A stretch of DNA of 57,041 nt from Chlorobiota bacterium (lineage in GTDB: Bacteria; Bacteroidota; Ignavibacteria; Tepidaquicellales; OLB5). The stretch is taken from NCBI GenBank assembly GCA_022616535.1, contig JAKEEM010000012.1:1-57041 (forward strand), given 5' to 3'. Both the position numbers and the translations under genes were made by a program. The notes under the pieces were generated by a model. That model saw nothing but the letters and a program-made list of their open reading frames with translations, was not told the DNA's origin and ran no database searches. Shown in pieces: positions 8,305 to 16,519 of the stretch (positions are counted from its first letter, which is position 1; the number at the start of each line of letters is the position of its first letter).

Positions 8305-8541
8305 TTAAAACGGTTCTTTTTCTCCGGAAGAGCTATCGCCTGCGCCGTCTCCCGTGTTATCCCCTTTGTTATCGCCGGTGTTATCGCCAAGACTTTCGCC
8401 GTTTGTTTCGACGAACTTTTTAATTGCATCGATGTTTTCCAGAATCATCTTCGCTTTGCTGAGTCCGAAAGAAAAAGTAAACTTTGAGCCCGGGTTTAAG
8501 CAGATTAATTTGTTGCCTTTGTATTCGGTAATTTCAGGCAT
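8305..8541 (-). CDS. Small protein with acidic GDN repeat tail
   Basis: A 78-residue protein. Residues 1-48 are a compact domain (MPEITEYKGNKLICLNPGSK, FSFGLSKAKMILENIDAIKK). Residues 52-70 are a tandem GDNT/GDNK/GDNT/GDGA tract, so the DNA shows short 12-bp-like repeats. It starts just upstream of the TPR gene (24-base gap) on the same strand and is probably co-transcribed. I do not recognise a characterised family. The tail suggests a flexible acidic linker or divalent-cation binding. Confidence 0.6.
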   Translation of the reverse strand: MPEITEYKGNKLICLNPGSKFTFSFGLSKAKMILENIDAIKKFVETNGESLGDNTGDNKGDNTGDGAGDSSSGEKEPF

Positions 8542-8552
8542 ATTGATATAAG

Positions 8553-8788
8553 TTAATGTTTAGAATTTTTTGCAATTCTTCTTAAATAATCGGGACAAAA
8601 GTCATAACCGTTAGGCCACATTATACCCCCGCCACTTCTTTCTTTACTCTTTTGAAATATGACTGATTAAGTAAAGCTTTTGAAATACCTTTTCCGATGT
8701 ATGGTTTGAAATTTACAACGGACTCAAAGCCGTCATTAAATTTGATTTTAAAGTCCCTAATAACTTCTATGTTCTTTACTTTAGTCAC
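8553..8788 (-). pseudogene. DUF2442 gene with one-base frameshift
   Basis: Reading from GTG at 8786-8788 gives a DUF2442 domain: VTKVKNIEVIRDFKIKFNDG, then VNFKPYIGKGISKALL and SYFKRVKKEVAG. The frame then hits TAA, but the next frame continues as GGIMWPNGYDFCPDYL, exactly the conserved DUF2442 ending, to a stop at 8553. Adding one base to the C5 run at 8626-8630 (G5 in the gene) restores a 78-residue protein. The gene has no ATG in frame; GTG is the best start. DUF2442 proteins are often partners of DUF4160 proteins in toxin-antitoxin-like pairs; no such partner is seen here. It is either a real pseudogene or a sequence error in the G run. Confidence 0.75.
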
Positions 8789-8974
8789 TTTTGAAAGCTC
8801 AATAAAATTTCCTTCTGAGTTTATAAAACCGCCCTTAATATTCTAAAATTCCGCAGGAATTATAAAAATTTTCTTAATTATCGGGTAAATTTAAGAATAT
8901 ATTAATCAATAAAAAACCAATTAATACACCTTTAATCATCGATTTTTGGGATTAAATATAAATTTCTAAAATAC

Positions 8975-8982
8975 TATCTTTG
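8975..8982 (+). promoter_or_regulatory. Putative -7 box (TATCTTTG) for the S9-folD-prmA-ppx unit
   Basis: TATCTTTG matches TAnnTTTG and lies 31 bp before the ATG of the S9 peptidase gene, leaving a leader of about 25 bases. No TTG at 20 bp spacing was found; a TTTTTGG is 27 bp away. Confidence 0.35.
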
Positions 8983-9013
8983 ATTTTGCACAATTTCATT
9001 AACCTGCTATAAA

Positions 9014-10831
9014 ATGACATCTTTAGATAAGCCAAAAGAGTACCGGGTTGAGCAATTTTTTGCTATCAGGCAGATTTCGGGTTTAAGTCTTTCACCAAAC
9101 GGGAAAACTATAGCATATATAACCAATACAAACGGTCTTCCGAACATATGGACTATACCAATCGAGGGCGGATGGACATCCCAGATAACACTTGAAGAAA
9201 ACGCAGTAAGGTGGCTCTCCTATTCCCCAAAGAAAAAAGAATTAATTTTTCAATCGGATTTTAACGGTGATGAAAACCTCCAGCTGTTCCTAGTGGCTGC
9301 CCAGGGAGGCGAAGTAAAATATATTACGCCCGCCCATAAAGGGTCCCAGGTTCAATTTTGCTGCTGGAATAAAAAAGGTACTAAAATCCTTTATTGCTCA
9401 AATAAAAGAAAAAAAGGATTTTTTGACACTTATATTTATGACTTTGAAACCGAAAAAGAAGAATGCATTAATGAATGTAATGATCTTTATCCGGATATTG
9501 CCTCGGCGTGGAGCAAAAACGAAAGATACATTCTTTTCGTTAAGTTTTACAATAATTCCAATCAGGATGTTTTCTTATTTGACATTGAAACCAAAACCAG
9601 ACTCAACATCTCTGAACACAAAGGCTCTATGAAAAATTTCGGGGCTGATTTCAACAAAAAAGCCGATACAGTATATTTTCTTTCGGATTATGAGAGGGAA
9701 TTCTTAGGGCTTGCTTATTACAAGGTTAAAAGCGGCGAAATCGGATGGTTAATTCTGGAAAACTGGGACATAACTAACTACAGTCTCTCTGAATCGGGGA
9801 AATTCATTCTTTACTCCATTAACGAAAACGGAAGCACGAGATTAAAGCTTAAAAACTTAAAATCGAATAAGACCAAATCATTAAAACTTCCCAAGGGAAA
9901 TTGCCTTTGGTTTGATTTCACTCCCGATGAGAAAAAAATTGTTCTTGTTTACGATTCACCCCAAAATCCAAACGACATTTACGTTTACGATATTAAAAAG
10001 GAAAAGCTGAAGCAAATCACTTTTTCGATGATTGGCGGCATACCCAAAAACGAATTTATTGTGCCGCAGGAAGTAAAATATAAAAGCTTCGACGGGCTGG
10101 AAATTTCCGCCTACCTTTACATTCCAAAATGGATGAAAAAAGTCGGCTCAAACCCGGTTATTGTTTGGCCGCATGGCGGACCGGAGTGGCAGGAAAAAAA
10201 TATTTTCAACAAATATTTCCAGATTCTTGCTAACCGAGGGTATATAGTTATTGCACCTAATTTCAGAGGCAGCACTGGTTACGGAAAATCATTCCAGAAA
10301 ATGATTTACAAGGACTGGGGCGGTGCGGAATTTAAAGATGTACTTGGAGCTTATGACTATCTTGTAAATTCAGGATACGCCGATAAATCAAAAATAGCAG
10401 TTGTCGGCGGAAGCTTCGGGGGATTTATGACTTTAACATGCGTTACAAAAGCTCCCGAGCTTTGGAGATGCGCAGTCGATATTTTCGGTCCTTCGAATCT
10501 TGTAACATTTCAGGAATCTATTCCTGAACACTGGAAGCCGGGCGTTGTTGAGCTTATCGGTGACCCTGAAAAGGATAAAGAGCTTTTAAACGACCGCTCA
10601 CCCATAAATTTTGTAGATAATATCAGATGCCCGATTTTTATAGTTCAGGGAAAGCACGACCCGCGGGTTGTGCAGGCAGAATCCGACCAAATCGTTGAAA
10701 AACTCCGCTCGCAAAACAAAACAGTTGAATACATGGTTTTGGAAGATGAAGGGCACGGATTTTCAAAAGTGCCGAATCAAATCAAAGTGTGGGAAATGAT
10801 TTGCAGTTTTCTGGATAAGCAAATGAAATAG
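9014..10831 (+). CDS. S9 family peptidase (acylaminoacyl/prolyl oligopeptidase type)
   Basis: A 605-residue protein without a signal peptide, so cytoplasmic. The N-terminal 360 or so residues form a WD/TolB-like propeller (LSLSPNGKTIAYITN, FTPDEKKIVLVYD). The C-terminal alpha/beta hydrolase domain starts near KYKSFDGLEISAYLYIP and contains PVIVWPHGGPEWQ, APNFRGSTGYGKSF and GGSFGGFMT. The catalytic triad reads Ser467 (GGSFGG), Asp549 (GKHDPR) and His581 (EGHGFS), all intact. Family members cleave short peptides or remove N-acylated residues. It is the first gene of a plus-strand unit; folD follows 4 bases after its stop. Confidence 0.93.
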   Translation: MTSLDKPKEYRVEQFFAIRQISGLSLSPNGKTIAYITNTNGLPNIWTIPIEGGWTSQITLEENAVRWLSYSPKKKELIFQSDFNGDENLQLFLVAAQGGEVKYITPAHKGSQVQFCCWNKKGTKILYCSNKRKKGFFDTYIYDFETEKEECINECNDLYPDIASAWSKNERYILFVKFYNNSNQDVFLFDIETKTRLNISEHKGSMKNFGADFNKKADTVYFLSDYEREFLGLAYYKVKSGEIGWLILENWDITNYSLSESGKFILYSINENGSTRLKLKNLKSNKTKSLKLPKGNCLWFDFTPDEKKIVLVYDSPQNPNDIYVYDIKKEKLKQITFSMIGGIPKNEFIVPQEVKYKSFDGLEISAYLYIPKWMKKVGSNPVIVWPHGGPEWQEKNIFNKYFQILANRGYIVIAPNFRGSTGYGKSFQKMIYKDWGGAEFKDVLGAYDYLVNSGYADKSKIAVVGGSFGGFMTLTCVTKAPELWRCAVDIFGPSNLVTFQESIPEHWKPGVVELIGDPEKDKELLNDRSPINFVDNIRCPIFIVQGKHDPRVVQAESDQIVEKLRSQNKTVEYMVLEDEGHGFSKVPNQIKVWEMICSFLDKQMK

Positions 10832-10835
10832 CAAA

Positions 10836-11720
10836 ATGGCAAATAGTAACAGCAAAATCATCGACGGAAAGCTAATATCTTCTCAAATTATTGAAGAAAT
10901 AAAAACCGAACTAAAAACCCTTGCAGTTAAACCCGGGCTTGCTTTAATTCTTGCCGGCAATAATCCCGCCTCAGAAATATATGTGAGGAATAAAGAAAAA
11001 AAGTGCAAAGAACTTGGGTATTATTCAATTGTTGAACGACTCGATAAAGCAATTTCAGAAGCCCAATTGCTTGATTTAATTGATAAATTAAATAAGGATT
11101 CAAAAATTCACGGCATTTTAGTCCAGTTTCCCCTTCCAAAACATATAAGCGAAATGAACGTGCTTGAGGCGGTCGATTACAGAAAAGACGTTGACGGCTT
11201 TCACCCTATTAACTCAGGAAGGCTTGTAATTGGCGAGAAATGCTTTCTTCCCTGCACTCCTGCGGGAATACACGAATTATTAAAAAGACGTAAAGTGCAG
11301 ACTTCCGGCAAAAATGTAGTCGTTCTAGGCAGAAGCAATATTGTGGGCAAACCGATTGCGGGTATACTGATGCAGAAAAACAAAAATGCAAATGCAACTG
11401 TAACCATATGCCACAGTGCTACTGAAAATATTTCGGATTATACCAAAAGAGCCGATATAATAATTGCTGCAATCGGAAAAGCAAATTTTCTGAAAGGTGA
11501 TATGGTTAAAAACGGAGTTGTCATAGTTGATGTAGGAATAAACAGAATCGAAGATAAAGCTTCCGAAAAGGGTTATAAAATAGTAGGGGATATAGATTTT
11601 GATGAGTGTTATCCGAAAGCTTCTCTCATAACCCCGGTACCGGGCGGCGTGGGACCTATGACAATTGCAATGCTTATGAAAAATACACTTGATTCAGCCG
11701 CAAAAAAAATTTACAATTAA
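10836..11720 (+). CDS. folD: Bifunctional methylenetetrahydrofolate dehydrogenase/cyclohydrolase
   Basis: A 294-residue FolD. It interconverts 5,10-methylene-THF, 5,10-methenyl-THF and 10-formyl-THF with NADP(H) in the cytoplasm, supplying one-carbon units for purines and formyl-Met. Visible motifs: NPASEIYVRNKEKKC (active-site Lys53), QFPLPKHI, the FHPINSGRL loop, LPCTPAGIHELL, the nucleotide-binding VVLGRSNIVGKP, and TPVPGGVGPMTIAMLMKNT at the end. The length is normal and all key residues are present. It is tightly coupled to the S9 peptidase gene upstream. Confidence 0.97.
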   Translation: MANSNSKIIDGKLISSQIIEEIKTELKTLAVKPGLALILAGNNPASEIYVRNKEKKCKELGYYSIVERLDKAISEAQLLDLIDKLNKDSKIHGILVQFPLPKHISEMNVLEAVDYRKDVDGFHPINSGRLVIGEKCFLPCTPAGIHELLKRRKVQTSGKNVVVLGRSNIVGKPIAGILMQKNKNANATVTICHSATENISDYTKRADIIIAAIGKANFLKGDMVKNGVVIVDVGINRIEDKASEKGYKIVGDIDFDECYPKASLITPVPGGVGPMTIAMLMKNTLDSAAKKIYN

Positions 11721-11730
11721 TTTTTTTTAG

Positions 11731-11757
11731 TTGTCATTCCCGCAGGCGGGAATCCAG
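11731..11757. repeat. Dispersed palindromic repeat (TTGTCATTCCCGC...), copy 1
   Basis: TTGTC, then ATTCCCGC-AG-GCGGGAAT, then CCAG. The same element occurs in inverted orientation at 24728-24757 and, degraded, at 48518-48547. Here it sits between folD and prmA, and its TTG creates a false upstream start in frame with prmA. Confidence 0.85.
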
Positions 11758-11772
11758 ACTTTGTTTTTAATA

Positions 11773-12624
11773 ATGAAACCATCCTACCTCGAATTAGAAA
11801 TATCTTCTAATAACGAAAATCACGAAGCAATATACAACCATCTTTATATCGAAGGAATTAATACATTTCTAGAAGAAAACGGTATCATAAAAATCTATTT
11901 TCCTGAAACTGATTTTAAAAACGCAGAAAAAATTAAAAACGATTTAATCCACAAGTTAAACATTACGCATTCAAATATTCACCTTGCGAAGTTTGAAAAT
12001 CATAACTGGAATAAAGAATGGGAAAAGACCATTGGGCCGGTTTATATAAAGGATAAAATCATAATTTTCCCTTCATGGAAGAAAAGTAAATTAAAAAATA
12101 CAAAGGGCAGGATTTTAATACAAATCGACCCAAAGATGTCATTCGGCACCGGACATAATGAATCAACCCAGTTAATACTCGAAATAATGATGGATTATAT
12201 GGACGAAAAGGATAATTACATGCTTGATTACGGCTGCGGAACGGGAATACTCTCAATTGCCGGCGTTAAGCTTGGTCTAAATAAGGTTATAGCTATCGAC
12301 ACTAATAACGACGCTATTGAAAACGCCAAAGAAAATTTTGAAATTAACGGTGTTTCTGAAAATACAATGTTGAATAAGGCCGATATAACTGAAATAAATG
12401 AAACAAATTTTGATGTAATTTCAGCTAATATTTCAATCGGAGTTATATCTGCTAATCTCAAAAACATTTACAACAAACTTAAAACCGGCAGGAAATTATT
12501 TGCTACGGGAATATTAACCGAAGAAAAAGACGAGTTTGCAGAACATTTGGGAAATAATAACTTCTCAATAGTCGTTATAAAAGAAAAAGCCGATTGGGCG
12601 GGATTTTACTGCATTAAAAAATGA
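11773..12624 (+). CDS. prmA: Ribosomal protein L11 methyltransferase
   Basis: 283 residues from the ATG at 11773 (MKPSYLELEISSNN). A TTG 42 bases upstream would extend the frame into the repeat and is unlikely. The N-terminal substrate-recognition part is followed by the class I SAM methyltransferase fold: QIDPKMSFGTGHNESTQL, the glycine loop MLDYGCGTGILSIAG, IAIDTNNDAIENAKEN, and the NPPY-equivalent VISANISIGV. PrmA trimethylates Lys residues of L11 in the cytoplasm. It lies in the same unit as folD and Ppx/GppA. Confidence 0.92.
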   Translation: MKPSYLELEISSNNENHEAIYNHLYIEGINTFLEENGIIKIYFPETDFKNAEKIKNDLIHKLNITHSNIHLAKFENHNWNKEWEKTIGPVYIKDKIIIFPSWKKSKLKNTKGRILIQIDPKMSFGTGHNESTQLILEIMMDYMDEKDNYMLDYGCGTGILSIAGVKLGLNKVIAIDTNNDAIENAKENFEINGVSENTMLNKADITEINETNFDVISANISIGVISANLKNIYNKLKTGRKLFATGILTEEKDEFAEHLGNNNFSIVVIKEKADWAGFYCIKK

Positions 12625-12646
12625 GATTAAAAAAAGAAAGCTTTAA

Positions 12647-13600
12647 ATGAGAAAAACAGTAATTGATATCGGGACCAATACAATCCTAATGCTAATTGCT
12701 GATTTTGATAAGCAAAATTCAGTAATCAAGCCTTTGCTGGATATTCAAAAAATCCCGCGCCTCGGCAAAGGAGTCGATAAAAACAGGAATATTCCGCCTG
12801 AATCGGTAGAAAAAGCAATTGAAATATTGAATGAATACAAAAAAATCAGCAATGAACATAAATCAGAACAAATAATAACGACTGCGACAAGCTTTATCCG
12901 CGATGCTAATAATAGGGATGAATTTATCAAAAGTGTAAATGAAAGCACAGGAATTAAAATTGAAATCCTAAGCGGCGAGGATGAAGCAAGGTGGACATTT
13001 TGGGGAGGAGTTTATGACAAATTAAAAATTACAAATTACAAATTACGAATCGCATCTATCGATATCGGAGGAGGCAGCACCGAAATCACAACGGGGACTG
13101 TCAAACAATTGCCAATAAGCGATAAAGTCCTAAAAGAAACTGAAATCACTTCCAAAAGTCTTGATATTGACTCCGTAAGAGTAAATGAAAGATTCTTAAG
13201 CTCTCATCCTCCGGCATTTGAAAGCGTTGCAGAGGCGGAAAACTTCATAAATGAACATTTCAGGCAAATTGATTTTAATTTAACCAACACACATTTAATC
13301 GGAGTAGCGGGAACAATAACAACGCTTGGAGCGGTAAAACTCAAACTGGATAAATTTGAATCAGCGAAAGTTGACGGACTTGTCATAACAATCGATGAAA
13401 TAGAGCATATTCTCAGCACGCTCAGCGCTCAATCACTCGAAGAACTCTACTTAATGGGAGACTATATGACAGGCAGGGCTGATATTATTATTCCGGGAAT
13501 TTTGATTTTGAAATGCTTCATTAGAAAATTCGGATTTGAAAAAATTACAATCAGCACGAAAGGATTGAGATATGGTATTTTTTTAAGAGAGGTACTGTAA
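12647..13600 (+). CDS. Ppx/GppA family exopolyphosphatase/pppGpp phosphatase
   Basis: 317 residues, the short single-domain form. Motifs of the ASKHA fold: VIDIGTNTILMLIAD at the start, TTATSFIRDANNRDEF, the SGEDEARWTFWG loop, the phosphate-binding SIDIGGGSTEI and GVAGTITTLGAVKL. It hydrolyses polyphosphate or pppGpp; which one cannot be decided from this form. It lies 22 bases after prmA. The 3' end is followed by two hairpins and then by a diverged duplicate of its own last 25 or so codons (13646-13720). Confidence 0.9.
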   Translation: MRKTVIDIGTNTILMLIADFDKQNSVIKPLLDIQKIPRLGKGVDKNRNIPPESVEKAIEILNEYKKISNEHKSEQIITTATSFIRDANNRDEFIKSVNESTGIKIEILSGEDEARWTFWGGVYDKLKITNYKLRIASIDIGGGSTEITTGTVKQLPISDKVLKETEITSKSLDIDSVRVNERFLSSHPPAFESVAEAENFINEHFRQIDFNLTNTHLIGVAGTITTLGAVKLKLDKFESAKVDGLVITIDEIEHILSTLSAQSLEELYLMGDYMTGRADIIIPGILILKCFIRKFGFEKITISTKGLRYGIFLREVL

Positions 13601-13602
13601 GT

Positions 13603-13637
13603 CGAAACGCTGTTTCGAAACCGAATCGTCGATTCGG
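13603..13637. repeat. Twin hairpin between ppx and its duplicated 3' end
   Basis: CGAAAC-GCT-GTTTCG (13603-13617) and CCGAATC-GTC-GATTCGG (13621-13637) are both perfect inverted repeats, framed by GTAAG and TTTAC. This is the same twin-hairpin architecture as the elements at 2576, 25308 and 47364, but with a different sequence. Confidence 0.7.
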
Positions 13638-13645
13638 ATTTACAA

Positions 13646-13720
13646 AGAAGGCTCGGTTTTGAAAAAATTACAATAAGCACAAAGGGATTGAGATACGGTA
13701 TTTTTTTTAGGGATTCTCTT
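13646..13720 (+). pseudogene. Orphan, diverged copy of the 3' end of the Ppx/GppA gene
   Basis: Read in frame, this gives RRLGFEKITISTKGLRYGIF. The end of the intact gene gives RKFGFEKITISTKGLRYGIF (from 13523). The two DNA segments differ mostly at third codon positions (ATC/ATA, ACG/ACA, AAA/AAG, TAT/TAC), so the copy comes from a related ppx allele that evolved under selection, not from a fresh tandem duplication. No upstream part of this second gene is present. Confidence 0.8.
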
Positions 13721-13726
13721 AATGGT

Positions 13727-15409
13727 TTAATTTATCATACAATATTTTAATACTATAATTCCAAGCCCGTCTACATACATTCCGTTTACATTTTTTTGTT
13801 TAAGGTAAATATACTGGTTATAATAAACAATCATCCACGGCGCATCTTCAATTATTATCTTATCAATTTCCCTGTAGACTTTCATCCTTTCATCAAAATT
13901 CGTAAGCTTTAAGCCAAGCTCATATAATGAATCAACCTTAGAATTTTTATAGTGCGTGGTGTTGGGACCAATTGGCGCTTCGTTCTTGCTGTAAAATAAA
14001 GCGTAATAATTTTCCGGGTCATAGTAATCCGCGCCCCAGTTAGCCCTCCAAAATGTAAGTTTACCTTCGTTCTGTCCAGTTCTGTGCGTAGCGCCGAGCA
14101 TTTCTTCGATTTCCATATTAACCCCGATATCCTTAAACTGCGCCTGAAGCGCTTCGCAAAGCTCACGCTGTGATTCGTCATTATGGTAAACAAGCTTCAA
14201 GCTTAGTCCTTTGCCGTCAGGATAGCCCGCTTGCTTCAGGAGCTCCTTAGCTTTCTCTCTATCATAAGTTAATCCTTTAACTTCCTCGGAAAACCCGGGC
14301 ATTCCCTTTGGCAATGGACCGTTGACTCCCGGAGTCCCTTTACTTTTTAAAACAAACTTTACGATTTTTTCCCTGTCCATAGCATAGCTAAGCGCCTGTC
14401 GCAGCTTTGTATTATTGCCTAGGGGATTATTCTTTCCGCCTTCCATTTTTGGATTCATCATCGTAGTAAGGTAAACCGTATTAAGATACGGCTGCTTAAC
14501 CAGCTCAAAATTATACTCTGGCTTAAGATTTCCGTTTTCATCGGCAATTTGACCGTAAACATCTATTGACGGCTTCTGAAAATCAAGCTTGCCTTCATTG
14601 AAATCAAGGAATTCGGTTTCAGTGCTTCTGATAAACGAAACCTTAAAGCCGTCAATGTATGGCAGCTTTGAACCGTCTTGAGCTTTTGCCCAGTAATTCG
14701 GATTTTTCTCGCAAACAAGTTCCTTATCTATCTCCCACTTAACAAATTTAAACGGTCCCGTTCCAACAATATGAAAACCGAAATTTTCACCGTAATGCTC
14801 AACGGCTTCTTTTGCATACACGTAACCATAAGGCATTGTCAGTATGCTTATAAATGGAGCAAACGGCTGTTTGAGCTTGATTTGGAAAGTTGAATCGTTA
14901 ACAACAATAAAACCTTTTATCTCTTTTACCTTATCGGGTGCATCGGCAAATTCCATTGCACCATCGACTTTATCCCTGTATACCCAGAGTCCCCGTGTTT
15001 TCACCCTTGTATCGCACACCCTTTCATAGCAGTATTTAAAATCCTTTGCAGTTACCTTTCTTCTTTTTCCGTTTGAAAAGCATTCATCATCGTGAAAATA
15101 AACATCAGTTCTTAAATTAAATGAGTAGGTCAGTCCGTCTTCGGAGATTGAATAGTCCTTTGCAAGAAGCGGTTTTAGTTTTGCTTCCTTGTCATACTCA
15201 ACAAGTCCCTCGCAAGTATTAATCAATACATGCAGTGCGGGATAGTTGTTTGCTGTAATGGGGTCAAGACTTTCGATTCCGTTGGGCTCGTTATAGCGGA
15301 AAATTTTATCGGATGATTGTTTTTGAGAACATGAAAAGAAATGAAAGCACATTAAAGCAAACGCAAAAACCAATAATCTTTTAATTCTAATTAAATTATC
15401 TGTATACAT
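13727..15409 (-). CDS. Oligopeptide-type ABC transporter substrate-binding lipoprotein (SBP_bac_5)
   Basis: A 560-residue extracytoplasmic solute-binding protein of the DppA/OppA family. The N-terminus has a hydrophobic stretch and a lipobox-like FFSC with Cys27 as probable lipidation site. Family signatures are clear: GIESLDPITANNYPALHVL, CEGLVEYDKEAKLKPLLAKD, LSYAMDREKIVKFVLK and EKAKELLKQAGYPDGKG. No permease or ATPase gene lies nearby. The only ATG start (15409) lies 14 bases inside the upstream RelE-type toxin gene, so expression may be coupled to the toxin-antitoxin operon. Confidence 0.92.
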   Translation of the reverse strand: MYTDNLIRIKRLLVFAFALMCFHFFSCSQKQSSDKIFRYNEPNGIESLDPITANNYPALHVLINTCEGLVEYDKEAKLKPLLAKDYSISEDGLTYSFNLRTDVYFHDDECFSNGKRRKVTAKDFKYCYERVCDTRVKTRGLWVYRDKVDGAMEFADAPDKVKEIKGFIVVNDSTFQIKLKQPFAPFISILTMPYGYVYAKEAVEHYGENFGFHIVGTGPFKFVKWEIDKELVCEKNPNYWAKAQDGSKLPYIDGFKVSFIRSTETEFLDFNEGKLDFQKPSIDVYGQIADENGNLKPEYNFELVKQPYLNTVYLTTMMNPKMEGGKNNPLGNNTKLRQALSYAMDREKIVKFVLKSKGTPGVNGPLPKGMPGFSEEVKGLTYDREKAKELLKQAGYPDGKGLSLKLVYHNDESQRELCEALQAQFKDIGVNMEIEEMLGATHRTGQNEGKLTFWRANWGADYYDPENYYALFYSKNEAPIGPNTTHYKNSKVDSLYELGLKLTNFDERMKVYREIDKIIIEDAPWMIVYYNQYIYLKQKNVNGMYVDGLGIIVLKYCMIN

Positions 15410-15656
15410 CCTTACGATGTTTAATGGAAAGAATGTGAACTACTTTTTGAGTTTTATTAATTTCATATATAACTCTGTAATCACCTATTCGGTATCGATA
15501 CAAATTCATAAATTTACCTGTAAGTATTTTTATATTGTTGCTTTCATAAGGATTGTTTTCAAGATACAAGAAACACTTTCTCAATTTCTTGGAGAGAGTT
15601 GAATTAGCTTTTAAATAAATTTTTAATGCACTTGAAGATAATTTAACCTCATACAT
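15396..15656 (-). CDS. RelE/ParE-superfamily toxin
   Basis: An 86-residue RelE-fold protein: YEVKLSSSALKIYLKANSTL, then KILTGKFMNLYRYRIGDYRV and IYEINKTQKVVHILSIKHRK. The basic C-terminal IKHRKDVYR with the RIGDYRVIYE strand is typical of ribosome-dependent or free mRNA interferases. It overlaps its antitoxin gene by 8 bases (antitoxin first), the usual order for RelBE-like modules. Its 3' end overlaps the start of the peptide-binding protein gene. Confidence 0.88.
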   Translation of the reverse strand: MYEVKLSSSALKIYLKANSTLSKKLRKCFLYLENNPYESNNIKILTGKFMNLYRYRIGDYRVIYEINKTQKVVHILSIKHRKDVYR

Positions 15657-15882
15657 CTTTTGGAACCTTGCGCCAATTCACACCTTTGCCTTCCTTAAAT
15701 TCCTTTTGAGCTTTTTCTAACTCAGATAATAAACCGGGTATAGCCATTAATTCTTTAGTGGCTTCATTTTCTTCATCCCTGTCAGCTAAATATGAAACAA
15801 AATCATCAACTACCTGAAGTTTTTCTTTTGGGAGTTTCTTTATTGTTCTATTAATTCTCTTTTTTAGAGTTGTCGTCGTCAT
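15649..15882 (-). CDS. Antitoxin of the RelE-type pair
   Basis: A 77-residue protein: MTTTTLKKRINRTIKKLPKE, then LQVVDDFVSYLADRDEE, then an acidic helical tail EKAQKEFKEGKGVNWRKVPK. A short N-terminal DNA-binding/dimerisation segment with a charged C-terminal toxin-neutralising part is the normal plan. It overlaps the toxin gene by 8 bases. A full TTG-N20-TAATTTTG promoter ends 4 bp before the ATG, so the transcript should be leaderless. Confidence 0.82.
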   Translation of the reverse strand: MTTTTLKKRINRTIKKLPKEKLQVVDDFVSYLADRDEENEATKELMAIPGLLSELEKAQKEFKEGKGVNWRKVPKDV

Positions 15883-15886
15883 ATAC

Positions 15887-15917
15887 CAAAATTACTAACA
15901 AATAGAAAATTATGCAA
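15887..15917 (-). promoter_or_regulatory. Promoter of the RelE-type toxin-antitoxin operon
   Basis: On the minus strand, TTG (15917-15915), a 20-bp spacer and TAATTTTG (15894-15887) match the Bacteroidota TTG-N19/20-TAnnTTTG consensus. The box ends 4 bp before the antitoxin ATG at 15882. Confidence 0.6.
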
Positions 15918-16013
15918 GTTATAGCCGAATCTAGGAAAAAAATCATTTCAAGAAAAAAAACTCATAGCTAAAGTCTGATTTAAGAGATTGAAAGAAATGA
16001 ACTGCGTGATTGG

Positions 16014-16385
16014 CTAACCCCGCTCCGGAATCTGCTGCAGTGACCATTTATTCCCGTCGGGGTCTTCGAAAAAAACGAATGAACCCCACGGCATAACCTG
16101 AACTTCGCCGGCATTGACACCATTTTGGAGAAGTAAATTACGCGCTGCCTGTGCGTCTTTAACAACCATCTGCAGTCCTTTTTGTGAACCCGGCGCCATC
16201 TCTGTAATCCCATCCCCGATTACAATTGAACATGCTGAACCCGGCGGTGTCAGCTGAACAAATCGTAACCCCGGCTTAACCTTGTGGTCATGGTCGGCAT
16301 TAAATCCTACTTTATCAACGTAGAATGATTTGGCGCGGTCAACATCACGCACTGGCACAGGGACTAACTCAAGTTTCATTTCCAT
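16014..16385 (-). CDS. VOC (glyoxalase/bleomycin-resistance) family protein
   Basis: A 123-residue protein with the paired beta-alpha-beta-beta-beta modules of the vicinal oxygen chelate fold: LELVPVPVRDVDRAKSFYVD, then RFVQLTPPGSACSIVIGDG, VVKDAQAARNLLLQNGV and GSFVFFEDPDGNKWSLQQI. Metal-ligand positions (the closing FFEDPDGN strand) are preserved. The substrate is unknown; such stand-alone proteins are often dioxygenase-like or antibiotic/toxin-binding. It is cytoplasmic and monocistronic, with tRNA-Lys upstream on the same strand. Confidence 0.9.
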   Translation of the reverse strand: MEMKLELVPVPVRDVDRAKSFYVDKVGFNADHDHKVKPGLRFVQLTPPGSACSIVIGDGITEMAPGSQKGLQMVVKDAQAARNLLLQNGVNAGEVQVMPWGSFVFFEDPDGNKWSLQQIPERG

Positions 16386-16519
16386 ATTATTTTTTTATAA
16401 TTTTTTTAAAAAAGTTAATCAGATTCTATTGTAAAGCTGTTCTCAAAACAAAATAAAAAAATATCCTTATATGATACCAAGTAAAGCAACCCGTTATGTA
16501 TTTTAAACCAAAAGAAAAG

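Noticed and set aside
11731-11772. Extended prmA start at TTG 11731
   Set aside because: The extra 14 codons are translated palindromic repeat. The ATG at 11773 gives the normal family N-terminus.
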